Both the position numbers and the translations under genes were made by a program. From positions 32,294,001 to 32,358,000 of the forward strand of contig CANTUV010000008.1 in NCBI GenBank assembly GCA_947685225.1: a stretch of DNA of 64,000 bases, read 5' to 3'. Shown here piece by piece: positions 1 through 11,008 of this stretch (within the stretch, counting starts at the first letter, position 1; each line of letters opens with the position of its first letter). The notes under the pieces were generated by a model, which made no database searches, had not been told where the DNA came from, and saw nothing but the letters and a program-made list of their open reading frames with translations. Origin of the DNA: Garcia nutans (taxonomy: Eukaryota; Streptophyta; Magnoliopsida; Malpighiales; Euphorbiaceae).

Positions 1-3000
1 GAAAAGTTTTGAAAAGAAAAATGAAATTTGTAATATATGTATGTGCATTAACACCTAGGTTCGTCTCGGATATGGTATTATGTGAATTGTAATGTATTTG
101 AATTAGATGAGATGAATGATAGTGTGTGGATGAAGTTTTACATGGAAGGAAAATTAGAGAAAGAAATGATATGAAAAAAAAAATCAGGATCAAAGTATGT
201 ACTCTTTTTCCTCTATAATTTGAATCTCTTTAAAATAAAGCTTATGTTTGGTTTGCTTGAAAGAGAAAATATTGTTGGATTGTTAATATGGAAAGATATG
301 TTATTTAAATGAAGAGAGTATGGTGAAATATTGAGTGAGTTGATTGGTATAGACAAAGTGTGACTATTTAGAGTTTGGGGGTATGTGAAGTTAAGGTTTT
401 GTTCAAAAGAAAAAGAGATAATGTTGGTTAAGTAAGAAAATAAATTGGTGTTGGTTGTATTGTTATTTTAATGCAAACATTATGATTTTAATGTTAGAAA
501 TGAGATATACCTAAGTGTTGTTAAAGCTCATGTTAATGGTGGTAATATGTAACATTTAGATGTTTGAAATGAGCTTTAATAATGGTGAAAATTATATGTG
601 TTGATGTTGCTTTGTGGTATATATATATAAGATGTTTTTAAAGTTGATATTAAGAAAAGATGAAATTTGTAAATTGAAGTTTAGGTGAGATAGTGATTTG
701 AGAATTTAAATTTTTAATGGAATATTGATAAAGATTATTTAGATATCGATAGTTTAATGTACGTTAAGCATATGAACTATTTGAAATGAATATTATTGCA
801 TATGAGAATACTATGAATTTGGTAATGAGATTATTAGTAAGAGAATTTGTTTTGAAGTAAAAAAAAAAGTGAATAAGCGAGTGAAAATGAGTTACTTTAA
901 GTTATTTGATTGAAAAGGGTAAAAATGGTTGGAGGTATATTAAATGCTTTTAAAGACAAAAGTGAAAGAGATGTCGCATTAGAAATGTGACTAAGATGTA
1001 TGTGAAGTGTTATTGTGATTAGAATATATATATTGGTTGTGTTGATAAATATTGTACATTATATTAAAAGAATAAGAATGATATTGTTCAAAGGAAAGTA
1101 ATAAACATTAAATTTGTACAGATTGTATGCGAAAGAGGAATTAAATAAAATTGCATGATTAAGTGTATACATATAAAGGATATGTGAGAGGAGTTCTTCG
1201 ATATGAAGGTAATTGTAATATGTAAGGAATATGGGAAGTGAGTCACATTGTGGATGTGACCTATGAAGGTGTAGGTGGTATAACTAATGGTCTAAAGATA
1301 TTAAGAATGATATTGCATATATTAGTGGACCTAAGAGGGATTAGGTCTTAACTTGTGCAAAGCTAGATAGACTATGTAACGAAATTAAGAGTGAAAATGG
1401 ATTCGAGTAATATTGGACAGTAAAAGTTTTATGGTGATCACTGAATTTGATGATCATATAATACTTTGAGTTCCAAAGTATTTATATGTGGAAAGGTTCT
1501 ATGTATATGTGCATAATAAGAAATTGTAAGGAAAAAGGAAAGTATAATATATACAAATTTTAAAAGAGATAGATTAGAAATGGAGTAGCAAATGGAAATT
1601 GTGTTAGATTTGCATATGATTGAATATGTATATGTAAGAAATGTTAATAGTAATATTGTTGAAACATGAATTAAGCTAATGATGATCATATAATTGAGTG
1701 CAAATTGGGTTGAAATGGAGTTGGAATGTGTTAACTCTTGGTGCAACAAAAGTTTAGACAATGAATATGTAATTCTTGTGATATGATTTAGCTTTGTAAT
1801 TGGAAAGGTTGGAAGCAGAATAGTAAAGAAACAGTATGGATTTATAAGCTTCACGCTTAATCATTAATCTCTTATGGTCATATGATTTGTTTAGTATATT
1901 TGGCTGATTGGTTTTGTTATTCATATATTTGGAAATGAGATAATATGACTGTAATACAATTTTGGTAAGATTGATAATGATGTTTCTAGAAACATGACCA
2001 AGAGTTATGACTGGTAAAGTTATACTTTATTATATTATGTTAGAAATTTGGTTATAGTTATGAAACGTAAGGAAAGAAAAGAGAAATGTAAAATGTTTTG
2101 AGTTATGGCTAATGTGATAAAAAGGTAATTATTGTAAATATAGTAATGATATGAAATGAAGGAGTATTTAAAAGGGAGAAATTACAAAATGTGACTAAAA
2201 GTTATATTGAATATGTTTATGGTATAAAGTGAATAAATGAATGGACTTGAGGTTTAAGTGAATGAACTATAGATAGTTGATATGGTATGAGATTATCATG
2301 CGAATTGGTGGAAATTAAACTAAGATAATAGAAAATAAACTATGTGTATATTAAAAGATAATTTGAAGTGATTTGTTATCATGATAATTGGATTGAATAT
2401 GGATCTGAAGAGATCAGGATTTGAATATAAGTTTGCCCTAATGGAATTAGGTTATATATATATAAATATTTATGAAATTTCATGATAAGTTTAAATAAAT
2501 TAATTGTTGGTTTGAATTGAATAAGATTGAAATGTGGGTATTTTGTGACAAATAGATCAATTGATCTAGATTCTATGAAGATTATGAATCATTATTGAAA
2601 TTTAATGTGTACAGTTGTACTAGGAGCATAAAATTTAAATGATAATGTATATGATGTAATATTCTGACAAATGTATGGACGTGAATGTATTGAGTTAAAT
2701 CAGTTGTAAATGAAGATAAAAGGGACAAGATTGATTATCTGTAGAGTAAGTTGAAAGGCATTGTACTAATATGTATGTTAAGTGAAAAGCATGCTAAAGA
2801 AGGAATTAAGTGTGTGAAAAATAAAGATATTGTTATCAATTAAGGTTTGATAAATGTCTATTTTGAAGGTGATTGTAATGACAGGATAATCAATGATTTT
2901 TAAGGTTAAGTTAAGAGAGTAATTATAAAGAGATGAAGTGATAAAATATCTTGAAAGTAATAGATGGACGAAGTACCTGTATACTATAAGATGATCTAAT

Positions 3001-3259
3001 TTCTGTATAAAGGTAAATTCATTGGGAATATAAAGAATTATCTTGATTGCTTTGTTGAGAAAGTAATAAGATATATATAAATATACATATCATGATGAGT
3101 TATGAAATTTAGAGCAGATGATTGACTCTAAGGGGGAGAGTAAAAGTTATGCGATTTGATGACATAATTAACTTCATATGAAAGTTAAGATGGTATTGTG
3201 TTAAGAATGGATTGCTACTAGATAATTTCGAGGACGAAATTATTTAAGGGGGAGAGAAT
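1..3259 (+). mobile_element. Element A: internal region of a coding-free LTR retrotransposon (LARD), left-truncated by the window
   Basis: This AT-rich stretch holds no convincing coding sequence; open frames are short and match nothing I recognise. It resembles the internal region of element K (36979-40462) over most of its length. For example, the opening 200 bases match the bases just after the primer site of K, and both end in the same hairpin, polypurine tract and LTR start. I therefore read it as the internal part of a large retrotransposon derivative, which would need proteins from a partner element. The 5' LTR and primer site lie outside the window. A is inserted in the gag region of element D, which resumes at 18404. 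Confidence 0.8.
3224..3259 (+). promoter_or_regulatory. Hairpin and polypurine tract of element A
   Basis: A 7-bp stem AATTTCG/CGAAATT with loop AGGA (3224-3241) is followed by the purine run AAGGGGGAGAGAA and directly by the LTR start TGTAATATCC. The purine run is the expected primer for plus-strand DNA synthesis. The same hairpin precedes the polypurine tracts of B, D, H and K. Confidence 0.8.
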
Positions 3260-4039
3260 TGTAATATCCCAAAGTATACCCTAAAAGTTTGGAATAATTA
3301 TTGTTGTATTTGAATTAAAATGTATATGTGTAATTGGAAAGAGAAAAGAATTTAAAAGAGAGTGTATATGTTGTATATATGGAAATATATATAACATATA
3401 CACAAGTCAAATGGATAGTCAAAGGATGAAGATATTTATTTTGTTAATTATGAAATTACTAAAAAGGGCATGTAAGTGAAAGGAAGTTAAAACAAATAAG
3501 AAGAGGGTATTTAGGTAATTTCTTATTTTGGAATGCTTGGTGGAGGTTTAAAGAGATGAAAAGTTTGACTTTGTTTCTTCATTTTCTTTTCTTCTCCTTT
3601 GGTGGCCAGACATCATCAAGACAAGGGAACAAGAGGAAGGTTTTGAGTTCTAAGATCAAATTGAAGGAAGATTCAAGTGATTAAGTTGGATATTTGTGAA
3701 GTTCCATCAATTTTGGTAAGTTCTCTCTTGATTTCTCTTGTTTATTTGAAGTTGTGTAAAAGTTTGATTGTTGATGTTTGAAAAGAGGGTTGTGTTGATT
3801 GTAGTATGTTGGAGTATGTTTGATTTAATTGCTTGTGGTGTTGGTTTTGGTTTGAAGATAATAAGTTAAGTTGATGTTGGTATTGAAAGAGTAAGAGTGT
3901 TGTTGGTTTTAGGGTTTTGAAGTGGTAAGTGATGTTTAACTTGAGTTTGATAAATTATTCTCATAGATTTTCATGTTGTTGATGTTTGTTGGAGTTGTAA
4001 GCATAGAATATGTGAATTTGGTTAGAAATAGTAGCATTC

Positions 4040-4175
4040 GTGATGCCACGCCCGTGGCCCTTGGTTGCCATGGCCGTGGCCATTTGTAGCCATGGCCGTG
4101 GAGGTTTGGAGCAAGGAAGGCAGAACCATTCTTTAACCCACGCCCGTGGGAGTTGGGGTGGCCACGGCCGTGGGC
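4040..4175 (+). repeat. CACGGCCGTG-type inverted motif cluster in the A LTR
   Basis: Several copies of CCATGGCCGTGG, CACGCCCGTGG and CCACGGCCGTGG lie within about 135 bases. It is a GC-rich island in an otherwise AT-rich LTR, at the same relative LTR position as the GACACGGCC clusters of B and K. Confidence 0.75.
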
Positions 4176-5072
4176 TCTAATGTGTGGTGTTGAGTTATAA
4201 TTTGTGATCTAAAGGTCTAAGATGAGGTTAATAAGTGATAAATGGTATTGGAATTCATGTATTGTATCATTTTTGGATTAGGTTCTGGAAGAAAGTGATT
4301 TGCCCTAATTTAAGAAGTGAAGAACTCTTGGAAGAAGAAAAGCATAGAGTTGTGTGAATGGTGCTTAAGGTAAGTACAAATTTATATGATTGCACTTATT
4401 TACATGATTTGAGACTTAACACATTTGTTTGTAAATGTGTTAAGTGATTTACTATATTGTTATTATAATTTGATTAAGGTTATGATTGGATGATGTGAAA
4501 GATATGAAGATCATTCAAAAAGTAAGTACAAACTACATTATTGCATATATTTATATGATGTTGAGGCTTAACATACACTTGTTTGTAAATGTGTTAAGAA
4601 ACCTAATGCATTGTTGATGCATATTAATAATGTTATGTTGGTATAATGTGAATGTTGTGATGAGTATGTAAAATGTATCTTAAGACAATTGGTTGTGCAC
4701 CCTTGAATAATGAATTGAGATATAATGAAATGTGAAACCATTGTGATTGGTTATAATGATGTAAATAGGATGGTTAAAGTATGTTTGCCTATATGATAAT
4801 GAAATGTAATATGACATGTGAAAGATATGATGAATTGCTTTAATGTGATTTGAGATAAGATGCAAAACCATTGTGATTGGCTATGATGATTCAAATGAAA
4901 TGTGAGGCCATTGTGATTGGCTAAGATGATTCAATTGAAATAAGTGGGGCATGTTTGCCTAAATGATGATGAGAATTGAGAATGGAATTGATAAGGAATA
5001 ATAAATCAATTGTGTGTCTAATGTGTTATTCATTTTCAGAGTTTTATTGTTGGTGGTATGCCTATTAGTAAC

Positions 5073-5310
5073 AATCTCTTGAAGTTAGGTTGGGCTTGAT
5101 CCTTGAAGCCAAGTTGGGTTGAAGTTTAACATGTTTTACTCCCCTTGAAGCTTGGTTGGATCTAGTCCTTGAAGCCTAATTGAGATGTTACAACCCTTGA
5201 AGCTAGGTTGGGTTTGGTTCTTGAAGCCAAGTTGGGTTGATACTTAGCATGCTTTGTTCCCCTTGAAGCTTGGTTGAACCTAAATCCTTGAAGCCTAGTT
5301 GGGATAATGA
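5073..5310 (+). repeat. CCTTGAAGC minisatellite in the A LTR
   Basis: About eight imperfect units carry the core CTTGAAGCC or CTTGAAGCT followed by an AAGTTGGG-like string. The same array lies in the LTRs of K (35845-36065 and 42214-42435) and, as the complement, of B (6595-6790 and 16640-16800). Confidence 0.8.
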
Positions 5311-5701
5311 TAATGATAAATGTGATAATTAAACCAAAACATTAACTCTGAAAGTTGAATGGCATATTAGAGTCTTTGGGCCCATGCTTGTCTTTGTTTA
5401 AATGTGATTTATGAAATGTGAAATGGATGAATAATGAGACCCATGTTTACTTTTGTTGGAAATGTGATTCATGAATGGTGAGTTGGGAATAATGAATTAA
5501 TTGAATAACATAAAAACATGTAATGTTATGATGTATGATATGTTTACAATACATAAGTAAAATATTAAAAAGAAATATGGCTTGAGAAGTTAAGTTGAAA
5601 GATGAGATTCTGAAAATATGATAAGAAACTAGTGGTACATGAAGTTAATATAAATATGTTTGAATTTCTGAAATGTATGTTTATATTATTTATCTGTATT
5701 A

Positions 5702-5739
5702 CTAAGCTCTCGGACTCAGCGCGGTTGTGTAATCGCGCA
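5702..5739 (+). other. Twin hairpin in the A LTR
   Basis: Two stems lie side by side: CTAAG with CTCAG (one mismatch), then GCGCG with CGCGC around a short loop, followed directly by AGGT. Counterparts sit in the LTRs of B, E, K and H. Confidence 0.65.
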
Positions 5740-6240
5740 GGTGAGTTGGTGGTAGATCTGAAGTCAGTCGTTTTGCCACGAGAAGAGTAAAAGTGTTTCG
5801 AGACCAACTAGAAGGTGATGCATACATGTATAATTTAATTATATTGTATTTTGACAAGAATGTATTCATATGTATAAATGAAGTATTGGTAAAGTCAAGA
5901 TTGTTTTTGTAACACCCCTATATCCCGTATACGTACCAAGCATGCTTAAACGATCGTAATATACGTATACTGAATATAGTAAATGCCACAACAAATATCT
6001 TTGTAAATAAATGAAATCAACCTCAAACATTTAAAAGAAATCCAAAAGACACCATATATAAAAAAATGTTTATCAATTCACAGTGGAAGTTATTACAAAT
6101 ATGTTATAAATCAAAGTTTACAAAACATAGAATATATATACATGATTGGAAGCTCTTCTCTGATCTTTAAGTCCCAAAAGAAAAATCCTCAATGTCTAGT
6201 CTCACTTGGTCTCGAGGAGCTCTCAGGTTCAACTCTGTCA

Positions 6241-6284
6241 CCTGCGCGATCAAACACTATCGCGCTAAGCCATCGGCTTAGTAG
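6241..6284 (-). other. Twin hairpin in the B LTR
   Basis: On the minus strand the stems are CTAAGCC/GGCTTAG with loop GAT, then GCGCGAT/ATCGCGC with an 8-nt loop, then AGG. Both stems are 7 bp and perfect. The right LTR copy is at about 16280-16323, with one change in the first loop or stem. Confidence 0.72.
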
Positions 6285-7145
6285 TAAAAAATATACCAAC
6301 ATTATACCTTAAGGCAAAGTAATGTTACACATCTAAATCATAAAGTTAACATCATAAGTGAAAAGCTAACATCATACCTTTATATTTCATAAACCATACA
6401 CATAGAAGCACATCACATTACCACATCATACTACATTCAATGTCATAACAATATTCATATTACATCTTCATAGTTCCATTGATTTTACCATTCAAGAATC
6501 ACATTATATACAAAGACAAGCATGGGCCCAAAACACTCTAATATGCCATTCAATTTTCAGAGTTAATGCTTTGGTTTTATTATCACATTTATCATTATCA
6601 TAAACCCAACTAGGCTTCAAGGATTAGGTTCAACCAAGCTTCAAGGGGAACAAAGCATGCTAAGTATCAATCCAACTTGGCTTCAAGAACCAACCCAACC
6701 TAGCTTCAAGGGTTGTAACATCTCAATTAGGCTTCAATGATCAAATCCAACCTAACTTCAAGAGAATGTTACCAATAGGCATGCCACCAACAACAAAACT
6801 CTGAAAATGAATAACACATTAGACACACAATTCATTTATTATCTCATTATAAATTCCATTCTCCATCTTCATAATCAATTAGGCAAACATGCCTTATGTC
6901 TTTCAAATGATTCATCATAGCCAATCACAATGGCTTCATATCATTTCATATCTCAATTCATATTATACATATAGCATCATTGGTATAACATGTCAAAATA
7001 CATTATTTACATAACACATTACCATTCACAAGATTCATCATGCACATAATACATAACCTTGTTCATATAGTATCATATGCATTATCAAATGTAAGTTCAA
7101 TCTCAATCATGTAAGAGGAGCAAGGAAAAATCACAGTGGCCAACA

Positions 7146-7345
7146 CACTCAAGGGACACGGCCAAGCTTGTGGTCGTGTCTCTCAACCAAAAGCAACAGA
7201 ATCAAACATGGGCAAGGGACACGGCCGTGCCTTCTCCAAAATTTATCCAACACGGCCAAATTTCCTAAGACTTGGCCATGTCTCTCAAAAATCCTTAGCT
7301 TGGCCGTGTCTCTTCCTTCGTTTGGCAGTGTCTCTTATGAACAAA
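7146..7345 (-). repeat. GACACGGCC/GGCCGTGTC motif cluster in the B LTR
   Basis: About six half-sites of GACACGGCC or its complement are spaced through 200 bases, some as GGACACGGCC with a partner GGCCGTGTC downstream. The right LTR has the same cluster at 7146-equivalent positions 17185-17384. Several half-sites differ between the two LTRs by one base, mostly transitions. Confidence 0.75.
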
Positions 7346-8177
7346 AACCCTAACCATAGCCAACACTCTTTTGATTGAAATTAAACACATTATGCACAAC
7401 ATAAACTCATTCAAATGGATGTAATCAAAGTCATTAACACTTATTTTGCATGTTTAACACAATATTCACATAAACCATACATATAATCAAATACCACTTC
7501 AAAACCCTAAAACTAACTTCACTCTTGATCTTTCACCATCAACATCCACTTAACTCACCATCTTCAAAACAAAACCAACACCAATTCAATTTCTTTTAAC
7601 TTACAATCAATTTCAACACTTGTAAACACATCTCAAACACACCAAATCATAATATCAACAAGTTATAACTCATCTTATACACAACTTCAAAATAACAAAA
7701 GGAAACAAGAGAGTACTTACCTAAATTGAAGAAATTTCACAAATCTCCAACTTAATCCTTTGATTCTTCCTTCAAATTGAATTTGAATTAAATAAATCTC
7801 ACTCTTGCTCCCTTCCTTTGAAATGGCCGGCCAACATATGGGAAAGAGAAGAAGAAATGAAGAAAAAATCAAATTATCATCTCTTTAAATCTCCACCATG
7901 CATTCCAAAAAGGAAAATTACTTAAATGCCCTTTTCTATTTATTCACATATCCTTTAAAACTCTTGCCCTCTTTAGTAATTTCACACATCCCAAATTAAA
8001 ATATCTTCTTCCCTTGACTCTCCATTTGACCAACATATATGTTATATATATTAACATATATACAACATATACATTCCATTAACACAATCATTTCCTTTGC
8101 AAAAACATATGTACATTAAATTCAAATCAAACAACAATTTTATTAAAACTTCTAGGGCATACATTGGGATATTACAA

Positions 8178-8214
8178 TTCTCCCCCTCTAAAAAGAAATT
8201 TCGTCCTCGAAATT
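8178..8214 (-). promoter_or_regulatory. Polypurine tract and hairpin of element B
   Basis: On the minus strand, AATTTCG, loop AGGA and CGAAATT (8197-8214) precede AGAGGGGGAGAA, which abuts the LTR. The hairpin lies after the last pol stop codon, so it is non-coding here. Confidence 0.8.
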
Positions 8215-8222
8215 ACCTGATA

Positions 8223-8672
8223 TCAAGTCTGAAATAGTTGAGGATATTGATCTCGCATTGTTTGCTCTCTCTCCCAAGTTGCCTCTTCTCTTCCATGATT
8301 TTTCCATAGAACCTTCACCAAAGGCACTTTCTTATTTCTCAACTCTTTTATATCACGTGTCAAGATAGCAACTGGTTCCTCTTCATATGTCAAATCTGGA
8401 CTCACTTCGATAGATTCATTTGGCAACACATGAGATGGATCCGACCTGTATCTCCTCAACATAGAAACATGGAATACATTATGGATCCTTTCTAACTTAG
8501 GTGGAAAAGCAAGCCGATAAGCAACTGGTCCAACTCTTTCCAAAACTTCATACGGTCCAATGAAACGAGGACTCAATTTCCCTTTTCGACCAAACCTCAA
8601 GATCTTTTTCCAAGGAGACACCTTCAAAAATACCTTATCTCCAACATCAAATTCTATGTCTCTCCTCTTCAA
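8223..8672 (-). pseudogene. Element B pol C-terminus: integrase GPY/F module and chromodomain-like tail
   Basis: The 149-residue reading frame continues the integrase of the upstream frame past an in-frame TAG at 8688-8690. It contains the GDKVFLKVSP segment, a GPY motif (residues 39-41), the FHVSMLRRY motif (68-75) and a chromodomain-like block (98-147) with two conserved tryptophans (123 and 133). Group II chromodomains in this position mark Tekay-clade chromoviruses. The stop replaces a position where relatives usually have glutamine (CAG to TAG is one C-to-T change). It is part of the decayed polyprotein, not a separate gene, and its first methionine is not a true start. Confidence 0.85.
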
Positions 8673-8687
8673 ATCCGAATAAGACTT

Positions 8688-10463
8688 CTATTGGTCTGAA
8701 GCTATTTTCAACCTATCTCGAATCATTTTCACTTTCTCTTCAGTTTCTTTAACCAAATCAGGACCAATTATCTTACCTTCTCCAAGCTCATTCCAACATA
8801 GAGGTGTCCTACACCGTCTACCATACAATGCTTCGAATGGTGCCATACCAATGCTGGATTGGTGACTGTTATTGTAAGCAAATTCAACAAGTGGTAAGAA
8901 TCCATCCCAACTTCCAGAGAAATCAATGACACAGCTTCTCAACATGTCCTCGATAATCTGTAACACTCTCTCTGACTGCCCATCTGTCTGTGGATGAAAA
9001 GCAGTACTGAAGTGTAGTCGAGAACCCAAAGCACCATGTAAACTCTTCCAAAACCTTGAAGTAAACCGGGGATCTCGATCAGATACTATAGAAATTGGGA
9101 TACCATGCAACTTCACAATCTCATGAATATATAGCTCAGCTAACCTCTCCAAAGAGTAATCCATCCGAACCGGAAGGAAATGAGCTGTTTTAGTCAACCT
9201 GTCAACAATCATCCAAATAGCATCATGCTTCCTTTGTGTTAATGGTAAACCAGATACAAAATCCATGGTTACTCTATCCCATTTCCACTCAGGTACTGAT
9301 AAAGGTTGAAGTAACCCTGTTGGAACTTGATGCTCAACTTTTACCCTCTGACATGTGAGACACTTAGACACAAAATTTGCAATGTCTCTCTTCAGACCAG
9401 ACCACCAGTAAAGCTGCTTCAAATCATGATACATCTTTGTATTGCCCGGATGCATAGCAAATACTGACTGATGTGCTTCTTCTAAAATGATCCTTCTCAA
9501 ATTAGTATCATCAGGTACACACAATCTGTTCTTAAACCAAAGACTTCCATCACTTCTCACAATGAAATCTCGACTCTTTCCATTCTGACAATCCGAAACA
9601 ATCTTCTGAATCTTATCATCAGTCAATTGAGCCTTTTTAATCTGATCCAACAATACTGGTTTCAATTGCAATTGTGCCAACAATGCACCATCATCACAAG
9701 ATGCAAAACTAGCATGCAATGCTCTCAACTCAACAAGCAACGAGAGCGAATAAACAGTTAAACCTGCTAAAGACTTCCGACTCAAGGCGTCAGCAACAAC
9801 ATTTGCCTTACCAGGATGATAATCAATCAAACAGTCATAGTCTTTAATCAATTCCAACCATCTCCTTTGTCGAAGATTAAGCTCTTTTTGGACACCCAAA
9901 TATTTCAAACTTTTATGGTCTGTATAGATAAAACACTTCTCCCCATACAAATAGTGTCGCCAAATCTTCAATGCAAACACAATGGCTGCCAACTCTAAAT
10001 CATGGGTCGGATAATTGAGCTCATGCGGTTTCAACTGTCGAGAAGCATAAGCTATAACTTTACCTTCTTGCATCAGAACACAACCCAAACCATTATGTGA
10101 AGCATCACTGTAAATCACATATGGTTTATCTTCCACAGGTAAAGTAAGAACATGCGCTTGAGTCAGCATTTCTCTCAACTGATCGAAACTAGCCTGACAC
10201 TGATCTGTCCACACAAATCTAACTCCCTTTCGAAGCAATCTGGTAAGTGGAGTAGCTATCAAAGAAAATCCTTTCACAAACCGTCGGTAATAGCCTGCCA
10301 AACCCAGAAAACTTCTAACTTTAGTCACAGACTTTGGTGGACTCCAATTTAAAATAGCTTCAACTTTACTCGGATCAACTCTAATACCTTCTGCTGAAAC
10401 TATATGACTGAGAAAAGTAACTTGGTCAAGCCAAAACTCACACTTCGACAGTTTAGCAAACAA
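8688..10463 (-). pseudogene. Element B pol: end of reverse transcriptase, RNase H and integrase
   Basis: This 591-residue frame begins in the thumb of reverse transcriptase (KLSKCEFWLD) and is out of frame with the preceding palm segment, so a frameshift lies near 10460. RNase H catalytic residues are D120 (YSDAS), E157 (DLELAA), D182 (TDHKSL) and D225 (ADALSRK). Integrase has the HHCC finger (H331, H338, C368, C371) and D401, D462 and E498; the 35-residue D-E spacing is typical. All catalytic residues look intact. The frame ends at a TAG that splits off the chromodomain tail. Confidence 0.92.
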
Positions 10464-10714
10464 TTGTTCTCTCTCAAAATCTGCAGCACAATCCGCAAAT
10501 GCTTATCATGCTCCTCCTTATTACACGAATACACCAGAATGTCATCAATAAAGACCACCACAAACTGATCCAAATAGGGCCTAAACACCCTATTCATCAA
10601 GTCCATAAAAACTGCAGGTGCATTTGTCAAACCAAAAGGCATAACTAGAAACTCATAATGCCCATACCTGGTCCGAAAAGCAGTCTTAGGAGCATCTTCA
10701 GCTCTGACCCTCAA
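10400..10714 (-). pseudogene. Element B reverse transcriptase, palm segment with FIDD box
   Basis: The frame holds the conserved RTRYGHYEFLVMPFGLTNAP segment and the catalytic FIDDILVYS box (the YxDD-type aspartate pair). It follows an in-frame TAA at 10715-10717, where relatives have glutamine (CAA to TAA). It loses frame after the FIDD box, near 10465. It is one fragment of a single broken polyprotein. Confidence 0.88.
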
Positions 10715-11008
10715 TTAATGGTACCCTGATCTCAAATCAATTTTGGAAAATACTGCTGCACCCTTCAATTGATCAAAGAGATCATCAATTCTAGGCAAAG
10801 GATATTTATTTTTAATAGTCACCTTATTCAAGTGCCTATAATCGATACACAATCTCATAGTACCATCCTTCTTCTTTACAAACAGAACAGGAGCTCCCCA
10901 CGGTGAAACACTAGGGCGAACAAACCCTTTATTTAGCAACTCCTGTAACTGCACCTTCAGTTCTCTCAGTTCAGCAGGTGCCATTCTATAAGGAGTAATA
11001 GAGATAGG
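10715..11008 (-). pseudogene. Element B reverse transcriptase, fingers segment
   Basis: The frame carries PYRMAPAELRELK, the FVRPSVSPWGAPVLFVKKKDG block, the RLCIDYRHLNK block and SKIDLRSGYH, the standard start of a plant gypsy reverse transcriptase. Its upstream end is cut by an H-type solo LTR; the apparent N-terminus (MVYKHRLRWG) is LTR sequence read through. The protease-proximal part of the same protein resumes at 13948. Confidence 0.88.

Larger units (their letters stand above)
3260..5907 (+). mobile_element. Element A 3' LTR, first part (split by element B)
   Basis: The LTR begins TGTAATATCC and resumes after element B at 18221-18403, ending GGGTGTTACA, for about 2.83 kb in total. It is homologous along its length to the LTRs of K and, in reverse orientation, to those of B. 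It contains a CACGGCC motif cluster (about 4040-4175), a CCTTGAAGC minisatellite (about 5073-5310) and a twin hairpin (5702-5739). The five bases GTTTT at 5903-5907 are the target-site duplication of B. Confidence 0.88.
5908..8176 (-). mobile_element. Element B 3' LTR
   Basis: On the plus strand it runs from TGTAACACCCC to GGGATATTACA. It contains a twin hairpin (6241-6284), a CTTCAAG minisatellite (6595-6790), a GACACGGCC cluster (7146-7345) and a near-3' segment reading, on the minus strand, TGTAATATCCCAATG, almost identical to the LTR starts of A and K. The purine-rich minus-strand tract abuts its right edge. Confidence 0.92.

Noticed and set aside
1438..1854. 138-residue minus-strand frame in element A
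   Set aside because: AT-rich, hydrophobic low-complexity product with no motif, in a region homologous to the K interior, where the frame is not conserved.
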